A stretch of 64,000 nt of DNA from Dichetophora obliterata (Eukaryota; Arthropoda; Insecta; Diptera; Sciomyzidae), in NCBI GenBank assembly GCA_963920525.1, contig OY986439.1, forward strand, positions 33,921,819 through 33,985,818. The letters run 5' to 3'. The translations under genes were made by a program, and so were the position numbers. How positions within the stretch are numbered: the first letter of the stretch is position 1; every line of letters begins with the position of its first letter. Below are positions 1 through 9,290 of this stretch, piece by piece. The notes below the pieces were generated by a model that saw nothing but the letters and a program-made list of their open reading frames with translations, ran no database searches and had not been told where the DNA came from.

Positions 1-246
1 ATTGTAATGAGCATTCCAGTTGTAATGAACTAATCAATTAATTCTTCTATTACAATAACAGTAATCGCAATTGTAATTTGTGAGTATACCGATTGCAGTA
101 ATCGTAAGAATACTTTTTGCATTACAATTACAGTCATAGTAATCGCTAATGTTTTATAGATTACGATTAATGTAATTGGAAAATAATTGTAATCGCAAAA
201 TGCCCAGCTTTGGGTAGAGTTCAATTGTATTCAAACTCTTGCTTAA
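1..246. repeat. Degenerate GTAATCG/CAATTGTAAT simple repeat
   Basis: The stretch is built of short shuffled motifs such as TGTAATCG, ATTGTAAT and ATTACAATTACAG with no stable period. It ends where the LINE frame opens. Short open frames through it are chance products of the repeat. No gene is seen. Confidence 0.6.
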
Positions 247-1218
247 ACTTTCTATACCACTTCCAATTGTAATTGGAAGGTGGGAAATTATTTGTCCGCT
301 TTCAGAAATTTAACCTGTGGGGTACCTCAAGGCTCGGTACTTGGTTCGCTTTTATTTACGATGTTCATTAATGACATCTTCAGAATATGCAATCATATTA
401 CAATACATGCATATGCGGATGATCTTCAGTTGTACTTGTCCAGACCTATTGGTCACGTTGATGATTTATGTATGAAAGTAAACGAAGACTTGTGCAAAAT
501 AACAAATTGGGCTAATGCTAACAACCTTATCCTTAATCCACTTAAATCATTTGTTTTGCCGGTTTTTAAATCTAGTTACTCCTTCCTTAATATACCGGGA
601 ATTTTCTTAGATGGTATCGAGCTCAAATTTATTGATAAGGTTAAAAATCTCGGTTTTTATATTAACTCTTCACTCTCGTGCGAAGATCATGTGAATTCCG
701 TTGTTAGCAAGGTTTATTATGTACTGCGAAACCTTAGGTGGATTGCATCATTTGTGCCTGTAGAGACTAGAAAAAAATTAGTAATTCAGCTGATTGTGCC
801 AATTATCTCCTACTCAGATACAGTGTATAGTAAAGTTGATTCCCGATTCAAGCTTAAGTTACAACTTGTGTTTAATAATGCTGTAAGATACATTTTTGGT
901 CTTAGAAAGTTTGACCGCATTAGTCACTTGAGTAACAAAGTACTCGATTGCAACATCTTCAACTATTTGGATGCTAGAAACTGCATCTTTTTACACAACC
1001 TGATCTGCACTCGCACTCCTGATTACTTATTTGAAAAGCTACAATTTTGTAGGTCAACTAGAAATCTGAATATTTTAATCCCTACTTATAATTTTTTAAA
1101 CTCTAACAGACTCTTTTACGTGAACGCCATCAGATTGTGGAATTCACTGCCTTTAAGTATAAAAAGTATTACAACTAAACGCAACTTTAAGCATGTAATT
1201 TTCCAACATTTCTCTTAA
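247..1218 (+). pseudogene. 5'-truncated LINE reverse transcriptase (jockey/CR1 group)
   Basis: This is the C-terminal half of a non-LTR retrotransposon reverse transcriptase, the enzyme that copies element RNA at a nicked target. The frame is open from 247 after a TAA at 244-246. The first ATG-like call at 280 is really a GTG (Val) inside the protein, so there is no genuine start here. Key motifs are GVPQGSVLG (RT domain 4, about residue 14 from 280) and AYADD (catalytic box, about residues 44-48). The C-terminal RLWNSLP motif is typical of jockey- and CR1-group LINEs. The endonuclease and the N-terminal part of the RT, including the first catalytic aspartate, are missing. The remaining 312 codons have no stop, which suggests a fairly recent 5'-truncated insertion. 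It is non-autonomous. The exact clade cannot be settled by eye. Confidence 0.85.
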
Positions 1219-1523
1219 GTATCTCTCTTTCACTAATTCTATGCAATTGTATTTAAAAAACCTTACTTTAATTAAAATTACTTAATCTTTATTTGTTGTT
1301 ATTCTTGATTTTGTCGATTTTTCGATTTTTGTTTGAATTAATTTTGAATTAATTATTATTTTGATTAGATCTTTTAGTTAAATATTAATTGCATTAAGTT
1401 AAATTTTTAATTATTTTTTTTGTTGTTTATCACTTGTTATTTTGTTATGTATCTATATTCTTACTGCATTTAAAAGACTCTGTCTTATTTGTGAACCTTT
1501 GCTTTAAATAAAATAAATAAATA
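1219..1523 (+). mobile_element. 3' UTR and A-rich tail of the truncated LINE
   Basis: AT-rich sequence follows the LINE stop codon and ends in AAATAAAATAAATAAATAA near 1505-1523. This is the usual A-rich or short-repeat tail of a LINE, and the junction with the following foldback array is abrupt. No target-site duplication could be assigned, because the left flank is itself simple repeat. Confidence 0.6.
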
Positions 1524-1529
1524 ATTCAG

Positions 1530-2480
1530 AAAAGCTCAGTTGCAATTTAGTATTGAGAAATTCAAATTCAGAAAATATTAATGAAAACTCATAAAAATCA
1601 ATCAAAATTCAATAGAGATCTAATGAGATTAAGAAAAGCTCAATTGAAATTAAGAACATATTAAATTAAATTCAGAAAAGATCAATTGAAATTCAGAAAA
1701 GATCAATTGAAATTCATAAAAGATGAATTGGAATTCAGAAAAAAAAATTTTAATTCTGAACTATCAATAAATATATAAAAATTTTAATCTACCAATGCCA
1801 TTATCATTACAGTTAGCTTTAGCATTAACATTGACATTACCAAAACTATTACATTTATCGTTTTCAATACCATTACCAATACCATTACCACTGTTATTAC
1901 CATTGCCATTACCATTACCATTACGATTACCATTTTTATAACCTTCACCAATACCATTTTCACTATTATTACCATTACCGTTACCATTACCATAACCGTT
2001 TTCATTACCATTACCATTGTCATTGCCAGTACGATTACTATTATTATTGCCAATTCCATTTCCATTACCATTATTATTACCATAACCATTACTTTTTCTT
2101 ATAATTGCCAGGAAAAGCGGTGGAACGATAATAATCCATTAGTTACCACTGCCATTATCATTGCCATTATCATTTCCATTACATTACTATTAGCATTACC
2201 ATAACCATCATTATAACAAATGCCTTAACAATTACCATCTGAATTTCAATTGATCTTTTCATAATATCATATGATCTATCCTGAATTTTAAATGGAATTC
2301 TGTATTTCAAATGGAGTTCTAAATTAAAAATGTATCTATTTTGAATATCTGTTGATCTCTGAACTTTAATTTGTCTTTTCTGAATTTCAAACTAAATTTC
2401 AATTGATTTATTTGAATTTCAAATGATCTTTTCTGAACTTCAATTGATCTTTTCAAATGGATTTCTTCATTTTGGACTTT
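1530..2480. repeat. Foldback array: inverted 21-bp repeats around an ATTACC microsatellite
   Basis: The left arm (about 1530-1760) is a tandem array with a 21-bp unit of the form ATTCAGAAAAGATCAATT plus GAA. Two adjacent units at about 1670-1711 are near perfect. The right arm (about 2240-2470) holds the same unit in reverse complement (CAATTGATCTTTTCTGAA). Between them, about 1790-2225, is a degenerate ATTACC/CATTAC hexamer array. The whole could fold back. The 101-codon minus frame at 1784-2089 (Met/Val-rich) is only this microsatellite and is not a gene. Confidence 0.65.
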
Positions 2481-3389
2481 AGACTAAAGAGATCAAAGAG
2501 ATATAGACTCTGGACTCTCTTTAACTAAAGGGATCAACTCTTTTTCAAGCACTTTTGTCTGCATTTCAAATGAAATTTCTTAATTTATATAAAATTATTA
2601 TTTTCTGAATTTTAATAATTCTATTCTGAATAACAATTGGGGGCGGGCTTCAATTTCAGCATTATTAGAGTATTAAATAAAACAGGAAAAAATAATCCAA
2701 CGGAAAAAAAACTTTTATTTGCAATCGTGTATAAAAGCAAAAAAACAAAACGCTCACATTTGCGCTGCTTTTTTCTTTGTCGCTTGTTCATTGACCCAAA
2801 CTATGTACTCTATAGAAAATATGTATTTAAGTTATTCGAATTAAACATGCAAATTAAAAAGAAAAAAAAACCACAAAAACAACAAAGTAACGTCCCATTA
2901 ATTTGTGCGACGTTGAACGTCTAAAGCTATGAAAATTTTTTCATTAAAAATTTAACAAACCCTGCAAATCGCAGTTGACTGCATCAATAATTATATGTAC
3001 CTAGATATTGTAAAGGTTGTATGTGCGTGAGTTGGTGAGATTGTTACTGTGTGGTTAAGTGTATACTTTGGTGCGACCAACTAGAACACGTACAATAAAA
3101 TTCAACACACTAGCAATCAGTTTGAAATATCTACAACTTAAACTTAAAAGTAGAGGAAACTAACTACTTACAATTACAAAATAGGCGGTATGGATTAATA
3201 AAGTATTTTGATTTAGCAGCATTTAAATTAATAGGTAATAGATAAAACATATAATCAGATCTATCAATTTATTTAATAATCGAAAAACGCTTAACGGATT
3301 TTTTTTACAGTTCTCAAAAAATTCAAGGCACAATACCTTAAAAAAAAAATTTAGGTAATAAATATTTACCCTGCAAACATTTGTAAGAC
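2481..3389. other. AT-rich intergenic DNA, no feature recognised
   Basis: Short chance frames only; one on the plus strand (2637-2924) is Lys/Gln-rich without domain character. No terminal repeats, RNA gene or transposase motif were seen. Confidence 0.5.
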
Positions 3390-4015
3390 GATTGCAAGAG
3401 AAGTTGATTTGGCAAAGCACTTGCGATTTGCCCAAGGGTTCTTTGGAAGATTGGTCGCTTTTCAATCGCCCAAATGATAAGTGCGCGATTCAAGAAAAAT
3501 TTTCAAAATCTGCCTTCGCTCATTCCGGCGATCGTTGGAAGATGAACCGCTTTTCAATCGTTCAAGCGATGAATGTGCGATTCCAGAAAAATCTTCAAAA
3601 TCTTGCTTCGCTCATACTGGCGTTCGTTGAAAGATGGGTCGCTTTTCGATCGCCCAAGCGATGAATGTGCGATTCAAGAAAAATTTTCAAAATCTTCCTT
3701 CGCTCATTCCAGCGATCGTTGGAAGATGAATCGCTTTTCGATCGTCCAAGCGATGAATGCACGATTCAAGAAAAATCTTCAAAATCTTCCTTCGCTCATT
3801 CCGACGATCGTTAGAAGATGAATAGCTTTTCAATCGTCCAAGCGATGAATGCGCGATACCAGAAAAATCTTCAAAATCTTACTTCGCTCATACCGGCGTT
3901 CGTTGAAAGATGGGTCGCTTTTCGATCGCCCAAGCGATGAATGTGCGATTCAAGAAAAATCTTTAAAATCTTCTTTTGCTCATTCCGGCGATCGTTGGAA
4001 GATGGCTTATTTAAA
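3390..4015. repeat. 92-bp tandem repeat array, about 6.5 copies
   Basis: The marker GCGATTCAAGAAAAAT, with slight variants, begins at 3485, 3577, 3669, 3761, 3853 and 3945, an exact 92-bp spacing throughout. Units contain CTTCGCTCATTCCGGCGATC and CGATCGCCCAAGCGATGAAT. Because 92 is not a multiple of three, the overlapping plus frames at 3392-3664, 3573-3821 and 3849-4217 encode the same peptide motifs in rotating frames, so they are not genes. Copies differ by a few substitutions with no length change, which fits a local satellite homogenised by unequal exchange. Confidence 0.9.
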
Positions 4016-4189
4016 AATTTTAAAGATCGACTGTTGGAATATGAAGCAGACGGTTTCTCCACTAAAAATAATCATCAAAAAATTAAAATTTTTTTTTGTA
4101 ATATTCATATCAGCACGATTTTTGGTGGTAGATTTGTTTTTACCCGATTTGACAAAGAATGTCCACTATAAAAAAACTTGTAATGTTCA

Positions 4190-4371
4190 ACAAAGGCGCT
4201 TCGCAACAAATCGCTGATGAACCTTAAAAGCGATTCGTTTGCCACTCTTGTCGGCGAATCGCTTAAGACTCCTTTTGCCGATTCGTTTACGACTCTTCCA
4301 GCGAATTGCTTACGAACCCTTTGGGCGCTTTGTTTGCGAATCGCTTAAGACACCTCTCGACGATTCGTTAA
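4190..4371. repeat. About 48-bp imperfect repeat array, left part
   Basis: Imperfect units share GCGATTCGTTTGC, ACTCTT, GCGAATCGCTTA and AAGACTCC or GAACCC. The spacing is about 47-48 bp. The motif GCGAATCGCTT is partly self-complementary with GCGATTCG. The array continues at 4841-5035 after the inserted TIR element, so both halves were once contiguous. Confidence 0.6.
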
Positions 4372-4840
4372 GGTCCAATTATAATAGAAGTAACGTAATG
4401 TGGTCTAATGTTAATTGAGCAGTGTGTTCTTTCACTTATTGTTTCAAACAATACTTTCTTATACAAGTGATTATAATAAACGTAACTTAATGTAATGGGA
4501 CGTAAAGATCCGTTGAATTTCGATTTCTACGTTACTTTACATTGCGTCTGTTCAAAGAACAACTAAACATTGAGGTTAAATTCGATTATTGCGCTATTTT
4601 ATATTGTTGAACTACGCTTTTTGTTGAGTTTTCATTATTAATGTGATAGTTCTATATATCCACAGCTAGGAATGACGAAGTTTTAATTGAACTTGTACGG
4701 AAACGTGCAATTATTTACGACAAACAACTGCCTGGCTACTGCCTATTATAATTGCTACTACGTTTTCTTACATTACGTCCCGTCCAGATGACAGTTGACA
4801 ACATTTCATTACTTTACATTACGTCTATTATAATTCGACC
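4372..4840. mobile_element. 469-bp TIR element (MITE) splitting the repeat array
   Basis: The left end reads GGTCCAATTATAATAG and the right end is the inverse of GGTCGAATTATAATAG. The TIRs extend about 29 bp with mismatches (AAGTAACGTAATG versus ACGTAATGTAAAG). Internally, ACGTAA/TTACGT motifs repeat in both orientations (about 4465-4560 and 4755-4835). No coding capacity and no clean target duplication are visible (flanks CGTTAA and ATAAGC), so the superfamily is open. Confidence 0.65.
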
Positions 4841-5035
4841 ATAAGCGACTCTTCCCAGCAAATCGCTTACCAACCCTTTAGGCAATTCGTTCGCGAATCT
4901 TCCCGGCGTATCGCTTTTATGGCCTCAGTTGCTTACAGCCTGCGATACCCGGATGACTCCCAAATGAGCTCGCTGGCGATTGTCGCATCTTCCAAGCGAT
5001 TCGCTGGCGATTCTCAGGCGGTTGAAAATGTTTGG
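4841..5035. repeat. About 48-bp imperfect repeat array, right part
   Basis: This resumes the array interrupted at 4372-4840, with GCGACTCTTCCC, GCAAATCGCTTACC, GCAATTCG and GCGTATCGCTTT modules. It fades out near 5035 into AT-rich sequence. The plus frame 4919-5167 crosses the array end and has no domain character. Confidence 0.5.
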
Positions 5036-5622
5036 AGGGTAGGTAACTTCATTCAATACTATAACATTGAAAGCCAAATAACTTTTAAAGGGAAAAAATC
5101 AACTTTAAAATGTAAACTAAATGCGAATAATATCAAAAGCCTCTCTATTAATGCAATAAATGTCTAATAACACCTGATACGCAGCAGCAGTTAAATATAT
5201 GGAATTTTTTTTTAGCAAACATATTATTTAAGTTTAATTTTTATTATGAGTTAATTTTATACATTCTTGCCAGCCATATCAAGGTCTTTATGTCATTCGA
5301 TGTCTGTTGGTTGGTTTTTGTACGTGACCAGCAGTGTCTTCAAAAATTAAGAACGCAACGAACCAATGAAGCTTTTGTTAATTCGCATGGAAGTAGTAAT
5401 ACATATACGGGTCAGCTGTTTGGAAGTAAGTAGATATGGACGCACGGTGGGACGGACTGACAAACAATTGTTTGGCTGGAATAACAGGCAAATTATTGCA
5501 TTGTAGGTTAGTGTGTGTGTGTGTGTAACAAGTAAGTGATTGGACTTTGGTCAGGCTTTATGATTATAATATGTGTTTAAAAGGAGTTTAAAAAACAAAA
5601 CAATCAAAACAGTTGATATAAG
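5036..5622. other. AT-rich DNA with a short GT microsatellite
   Basis: No gene is recognised. A (GT)8-type run lies at about 5509-5526. The stretch ends at the target duplication of the hAT element that starts at 5631. Confidence 0.5.
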
Positions 5623-5957
5623 GTAACTAGTAGGGAAGTCAATCCAGAGATCCCGTACTATTTAAGCTCTTTAAAGAAAACCTGGGATTGTCTTTCCGGG
5701 ATACCGGAATTTTATAACAAATATTCATGTAAATACAACCATTTCAATTTAAGTTGATATGAATATAGAATTAGAAAAACCTTTTATTAGGGCTGACAAA
5801 ATATTGTTAGGTCGATGAGTGTGAATTACTGGAGCAAAGACTTTGCAAAGTTTTAGAAGAATTTTCTACAAAGCTATGTATATCAAAATTGTCAGATATT
5901 CTGACTTAGGAAAAAATTTTGTTTTGTGGTGAAGACAATCGTGATCGAAACTTACAA

Positions 5958-6074
5958 ATTGCTTACGATTATCGTACAACTATTACTACAACTAGCACAG
6001 AATCAGAATGCGACTTCTCATTAGCGGGTTATATTTGTAATAATATCCGAACAAAACTCTCTAATGAAAAATGA
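5958..6074 (+). pseudogene. hAT transposase C-terminal dimerisation-domain remnant
   Basis: One frame from 5958 encodes a Thr/Ser-rich lead, then ECDFSLAGYIC and IRTKLSNEK, ended by TGA at 6072-6074. This matches the hAT dimerisation signature (S-E-R-x-F-S-x-A-G-x-I ... R-x-R-L-S), in which a Leu-rich stretch normally follows the NE(K/N) segment. In-frame codons after the stop (D-Q-L-N-V-L-L) continue that pattern. The usual Arg and Val/Ile of the SERVFS core are replaced by Cys and Asp. Upstream sequence could not be followed as coding. It lies in the plus direction inside TIRs of matching hAT type, which supports the identification. Confidence 0.75.
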
Positions 6075-6320
6075 GATCAGCTAAATGTATTACTTTAAAA
6101 ATAATTAAAACAAAAAATTTAATTTTGAAAAGTGTTATCCAACCTTAATTTGCCTTACAGCACAAAAAAAAAACATGAAGACGGTGTCTAAAAAATGTTT
6201 AACGTTTATATAATAATACCTTAAACTATTCTGTATTTTATTTTTTATATTTTTGTTCTTTAAATTGATATAATTTGCTAGTCGTTAATATTATTTAAGT
6301 TTTTTTGTGTTCATTAACAA

Positions 6321-6721
6321 TAAGGGTATTCACAATTGTGTGGTATCATGGTATTGTGGTTTTTTGCTGAAAACCACAATTATGAGCACCCTTTAAAATA
6401 GAATTTGTGGTTGGTAACCTTCCGCTATAGCTTTTTGTTACTATGCAAATAAATTAACTATCCAATTTGATATATTTTATTAATATATGGCATAAAAAAG
6501 TTTAACTTGCCTACTGATCTTCTTCCGTTTTTGCAATTAGAAAATAACTGGCAACCGATCAGTTTTTTATGGAACTTTAAAAAACATGTTCGTTAAACAT
6601 ACATATTAAACCACATATTATACCACGTTAACATATTATACCACTCTCGGTAAAGTGTGGTATAAATACCATTGGGTTTTTTAACTACACTGATAACAAC
6701 GTAATTGTGAATAACACCTAA
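6321..6721. mobile_element. TAA-flanked MITE (PIF/Harbinger-like) nested in hAT element
   Basis: The element spans 6324-6718 between TAA (6321-6323) and TAA (6719-6721). The left end is GGGTATTCACAATTGTG and the right end is the inverse of GGTGTTATTCACAATTACG. Internal GTGTGGTAT/ATACCAC motifs recur. TWA duplications with G-rich ends are typical of PIF/Harbinger MITEs. Its first 68 bases (GGGTATTCAC ... GAGCACCC) have the same length and ends as a piece at 20266-20333. Confidence 0.7.
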
Positions 6722-6927
6722 TGTGGTTTGTTTTTGTTGCATTACAAATGAATTAATTTACATTTTTTAGTTTCAAGTAAAAAATAATAAAAATTTGTAT
6801 TAAAAACGTTTTGAATTATGTACTTCTTAAATTTTTCAATCCCGAACTAATCTCGAGATTGAGATTTTCAGTCCCGATAATCCCGGGATCGAGAAAAGCT
6901 TCCGGGATTGGACTCCCTAGTTCCTAG

Positions 6928-7501
6928 ATAGTCGTACAATATTTGCAAACGTTAGTTTAATGAGATATATAATTAAATTTAATTTTTTTTTTTAAATTTA
7001 TATTGGGTCAATATTCTGGGCTCAGCTGATAGTGAGAGAAGTTGAGAGAGAAGTAATGAAAATAAAATTGAATTTTATGAGTGCTTTGACTCACAATTAT
7101 GAGTGATAATAAAATAGTCATAAAAAAAAAATAAATGCACTTAATGATTATTATTAATATAATATCATTATATCATTATATCATTATATATTACAATATT
7201 AGTATATTATTAAAATTAAGATCATTAGAAAATAAATTATCCACTTTAACACACGCTCTATGCAAAACAATTAACAAATTTTTCCCAAACATTTCATAGG
7301 AACGGGTCAATTGCTACCGTTTTACACTCCCATTCCCCAGTCACATTAATAGTGTTAAAATGGCATCTTATTCACAAGTCAGAAAATAAAAAAGACATAG
7401 GCAGAGTGAAAGTCAACAAAATTAAAAAGCTTTATATTTCATATTTTCTCAAAAGAATTACTTTGAAGTATGAGTCCAATCAGTTAGAATGAGAATTAAA
7501 A
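6928..7501. other. AT-rich DNA, no feature recognised
   Basis: Low-complexity stretches, including an ATCATTATATCATTATAT run near 7160-7190. No terminal repeats or coding motifs were recognised. Confidence 0.45.
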
Positions 7502-7678
7502 AACTTGGATGGAGATCCACTTTTTAATCGAAAAATTGTCTTCAGCGACTAAGCTCATTTTTGGCTCAATGGGTACGTCAACAAACAGAATTGCCGAATT
7601 TGGTCTGAAGAGAAACCAGAGGCAGTTAGAGCCAATGCTCCCTGAAAAATGCACTGTTTGGTGCGGTTTGTGGGCCGA
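7502..7678 (+). pseudogene. IS630/Tc1/mariner-type transposase fragment
   Basis: A plus-strand frame reads PLFNRKIVFSD, stop, AHFWLNGYVNKQNC, RIWSEEKPEAV and then frameshifts into a KCTVWCGLW-like segment. This is the region around the first catalytic aspartate of a mariner-like transposase family in insects (FSDEAHFWLNGYVNKQN core). The Glu codon after the catalytic Asp is now TAA. The rest of the transposase could not be found on either side, so this is a short orphan relic. The 72-codon minus frame covering it (7496-7714) is an antisense shadow. Confidence 0.75.
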
Positions 7679-8689
7679 CGCACAGTGAACTGTCTGCAAA
7701 TAAGCGATGGACAAAAATAGAAGGAGTGCTCCTATGATAATGCGTAATTAGTTGTTTAAGCCAATAAAGAAAAATTTTAAAAATGGTCGAAATCGGTTGG
7801 ACCTATGGGTTGGCTACCTCCGTTGGACCTATATTAATTTTGTACTTGATTTTGTATGGGTGGTATATGCAAAGGTTGACCGATCTTAACAAAAATTCGT
7901 CAGAGGGGTAGCCAAATAGATTAATAGATGTGCACTGAAAATGGTTGAAATCGGTTAGACCCTAAGGGAACCCCCCTTGAATCTATATTTATTTTTTACT
8001 TGATGTAAATTTTTAATTTCAAGCATATTAAAAAAAAATATATATATATTTGTAGGAAAAGTTATTTGCACTTCCTGGTTATATAGAAACTATACTAGTA
8101 GATAAATGAAAAAATCGCTTTTATTTTAAAAGGATTTGTTATTGTTTTTTCATCGAAATTTGTCTATTTCTGAAATTTGTCTATTTCTAAAAATTTTTAT
8201 TTTATAATATCATATATTATAATCACAAAAATATATAGCAAATTTTATATTTTCTAAGATTTCTTTATTCTATTCCATTCCATTCTATTTATATTTCATT
8301 TTTCTATTCTATTAACTCAAATATTTTTTATAACAAAAAATTTACAAAAAATCAAAACACAAATTTTTGACAATTACTTGTTTAAGACAACCCAAAACGA
8401 ATTAAACAAAACATGATTTTTTTTTAAATATCTCAACTTTGACGTATCACAGTGTAGCCAAAACTGAGTCTTCCCCTAAATATTTTGTTTTAGTCTTATC
8501 TATGCAATTACCTGTCGAACAGCAGCAAAAATTGGACGCATGTCACAATTTTTTTTTTTGTAAGCAGCAGAAACAGTCGTTGAAGCGTGCTACATTTGTT
8601 ACTATTTTAGATTGTGTTTTCGATCACAAGCAAAAACCACAACAAAGCAAATAATATTTTGTGCTCGTTTAACACAACTCTACCAATCT
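7679..8689. other. AT-rich DNA with a weak duplicated motif
   Basis: Two related stretches near 7780-7870 and 7935-8000 share AAATGGT(C/T)GAAATCGGTT followed by GGACC or GACCC. This style of repeat is seen in degenerate element ends. Otherwise low-complexity sequence, including TTCTATTC repeats at 8265-8315. No gene is recognised. Confidence 0.4.
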
Positions 8690-9290
8690 GTTTCGGACTC
8701 TTTCTTCGGCCTGCTATGGGTAGTGTTTGAGTCGAAGAATCGAGATAGAAATAAATCCAAGCTTACTTTTATCTCGCTTGCTCACACAGTTTACCTGCGC
8801 CTACCTGTTCGCTTCGGCATTCACTCCGTTTGTAGCCTTAGGTTGCGGACAGTCCGCTTCGGAGTTCACTCTGTCCGCAACCTTAGGCTGCAAACGGAGT
8901 GAATGCCGAAACGGACAGGCACAGGCAAACTATGTGAACAAGCGAGATAAAAGTTAGCTTGGCCTTATTTCTATCTCGTTTCTTCGCTGGTTAATGCCTG
9001 CCTGTCTGAATCGGCGTTCACTCTGGTCGCAACCTTAGGAAGCGGACAGCCAGGCAGGTGCAGACACACAGTATGAACAAGCGAGATGAAAGTCAGCTTG
9101 GCTTTTTTTCTATCTCGCTTCTTCGCAGGCTAAGTCTGCGGACAGAGTAAACGCTGAAGCAGGCAGGTTTGCTTACTGGTCTCAGTGGGAGAAAACTCGC
9201 TTCATACGATTTCATATAAACCTGCTCGAAGTGTGCAGAGTGGAAGCAGGCAGGTCAGATCAGGTAGTTGCGAGAAACTAGGCTGGCGCA
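8690..9290. repeat. GC-rich foldback block A
   Basis: The block contains nested palindromes. The clearest pairs TTCGGCATTCACTCCGTTTG (about 8813-8833) with its reverse complement near 8892-8912. Modules such as AGCGAGATGAAAGTCAGCTTGG and GCCTGCCTGTC recur, flanked by TTGCTCACAC and GAACAAGCGAG. The 9000-9180 part is an inverted copy of 12944-13090. Overlapping open frames at 8612-8957 are products of the palindrome. Confidence 0.6.

Larger units (their letters stand above)
5623..6927 (+). mobile_element. Decayed hAT-superfamily element with TIRs and 8-bp TSD
   Basis: The element spans 5631-6919. The left TIR is TAGGGAAGTCAATCC and the right end is the inverse of TAGGGAGTCCAATCC. The flanks GTAACTAG (5623-5630) and GTTCCTAG (6920-6927) match at 6 of 8 bases, as expected of an aged 8-bp hAT duplication. 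Subterminal CCGGGAT and ATCCCG motifs occur at both ends. It contains a degraded piece of hAT transposase C-terminus at 5958-6074 and a nested TAA-flanked MITE at 6324-6718. The central transposase and zinc finger are gone, so it cannot move by itself. Confidence 0.75.

Noticed and set aside
1784..2089. 101-codon minus frame rich in Met/Val
   Set aside because: It is a translation of the degenerate ATTACC microsatellite, which has few stops on that strand.
3392..4217. Several overlapping plus frames with similar peptides
   Set aside because: They are the 92-bp tandem repeat read in rotating frames. Considered as a CRISPR-like array too, but units are contiguous with no spacers.
8612..8957. 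Two overlapping plus frames of 76-96 codons
   Set aside because: They lie in a palindrome with GC-rich modules; no domain and no consistent frame in the related block at 12944-13320.
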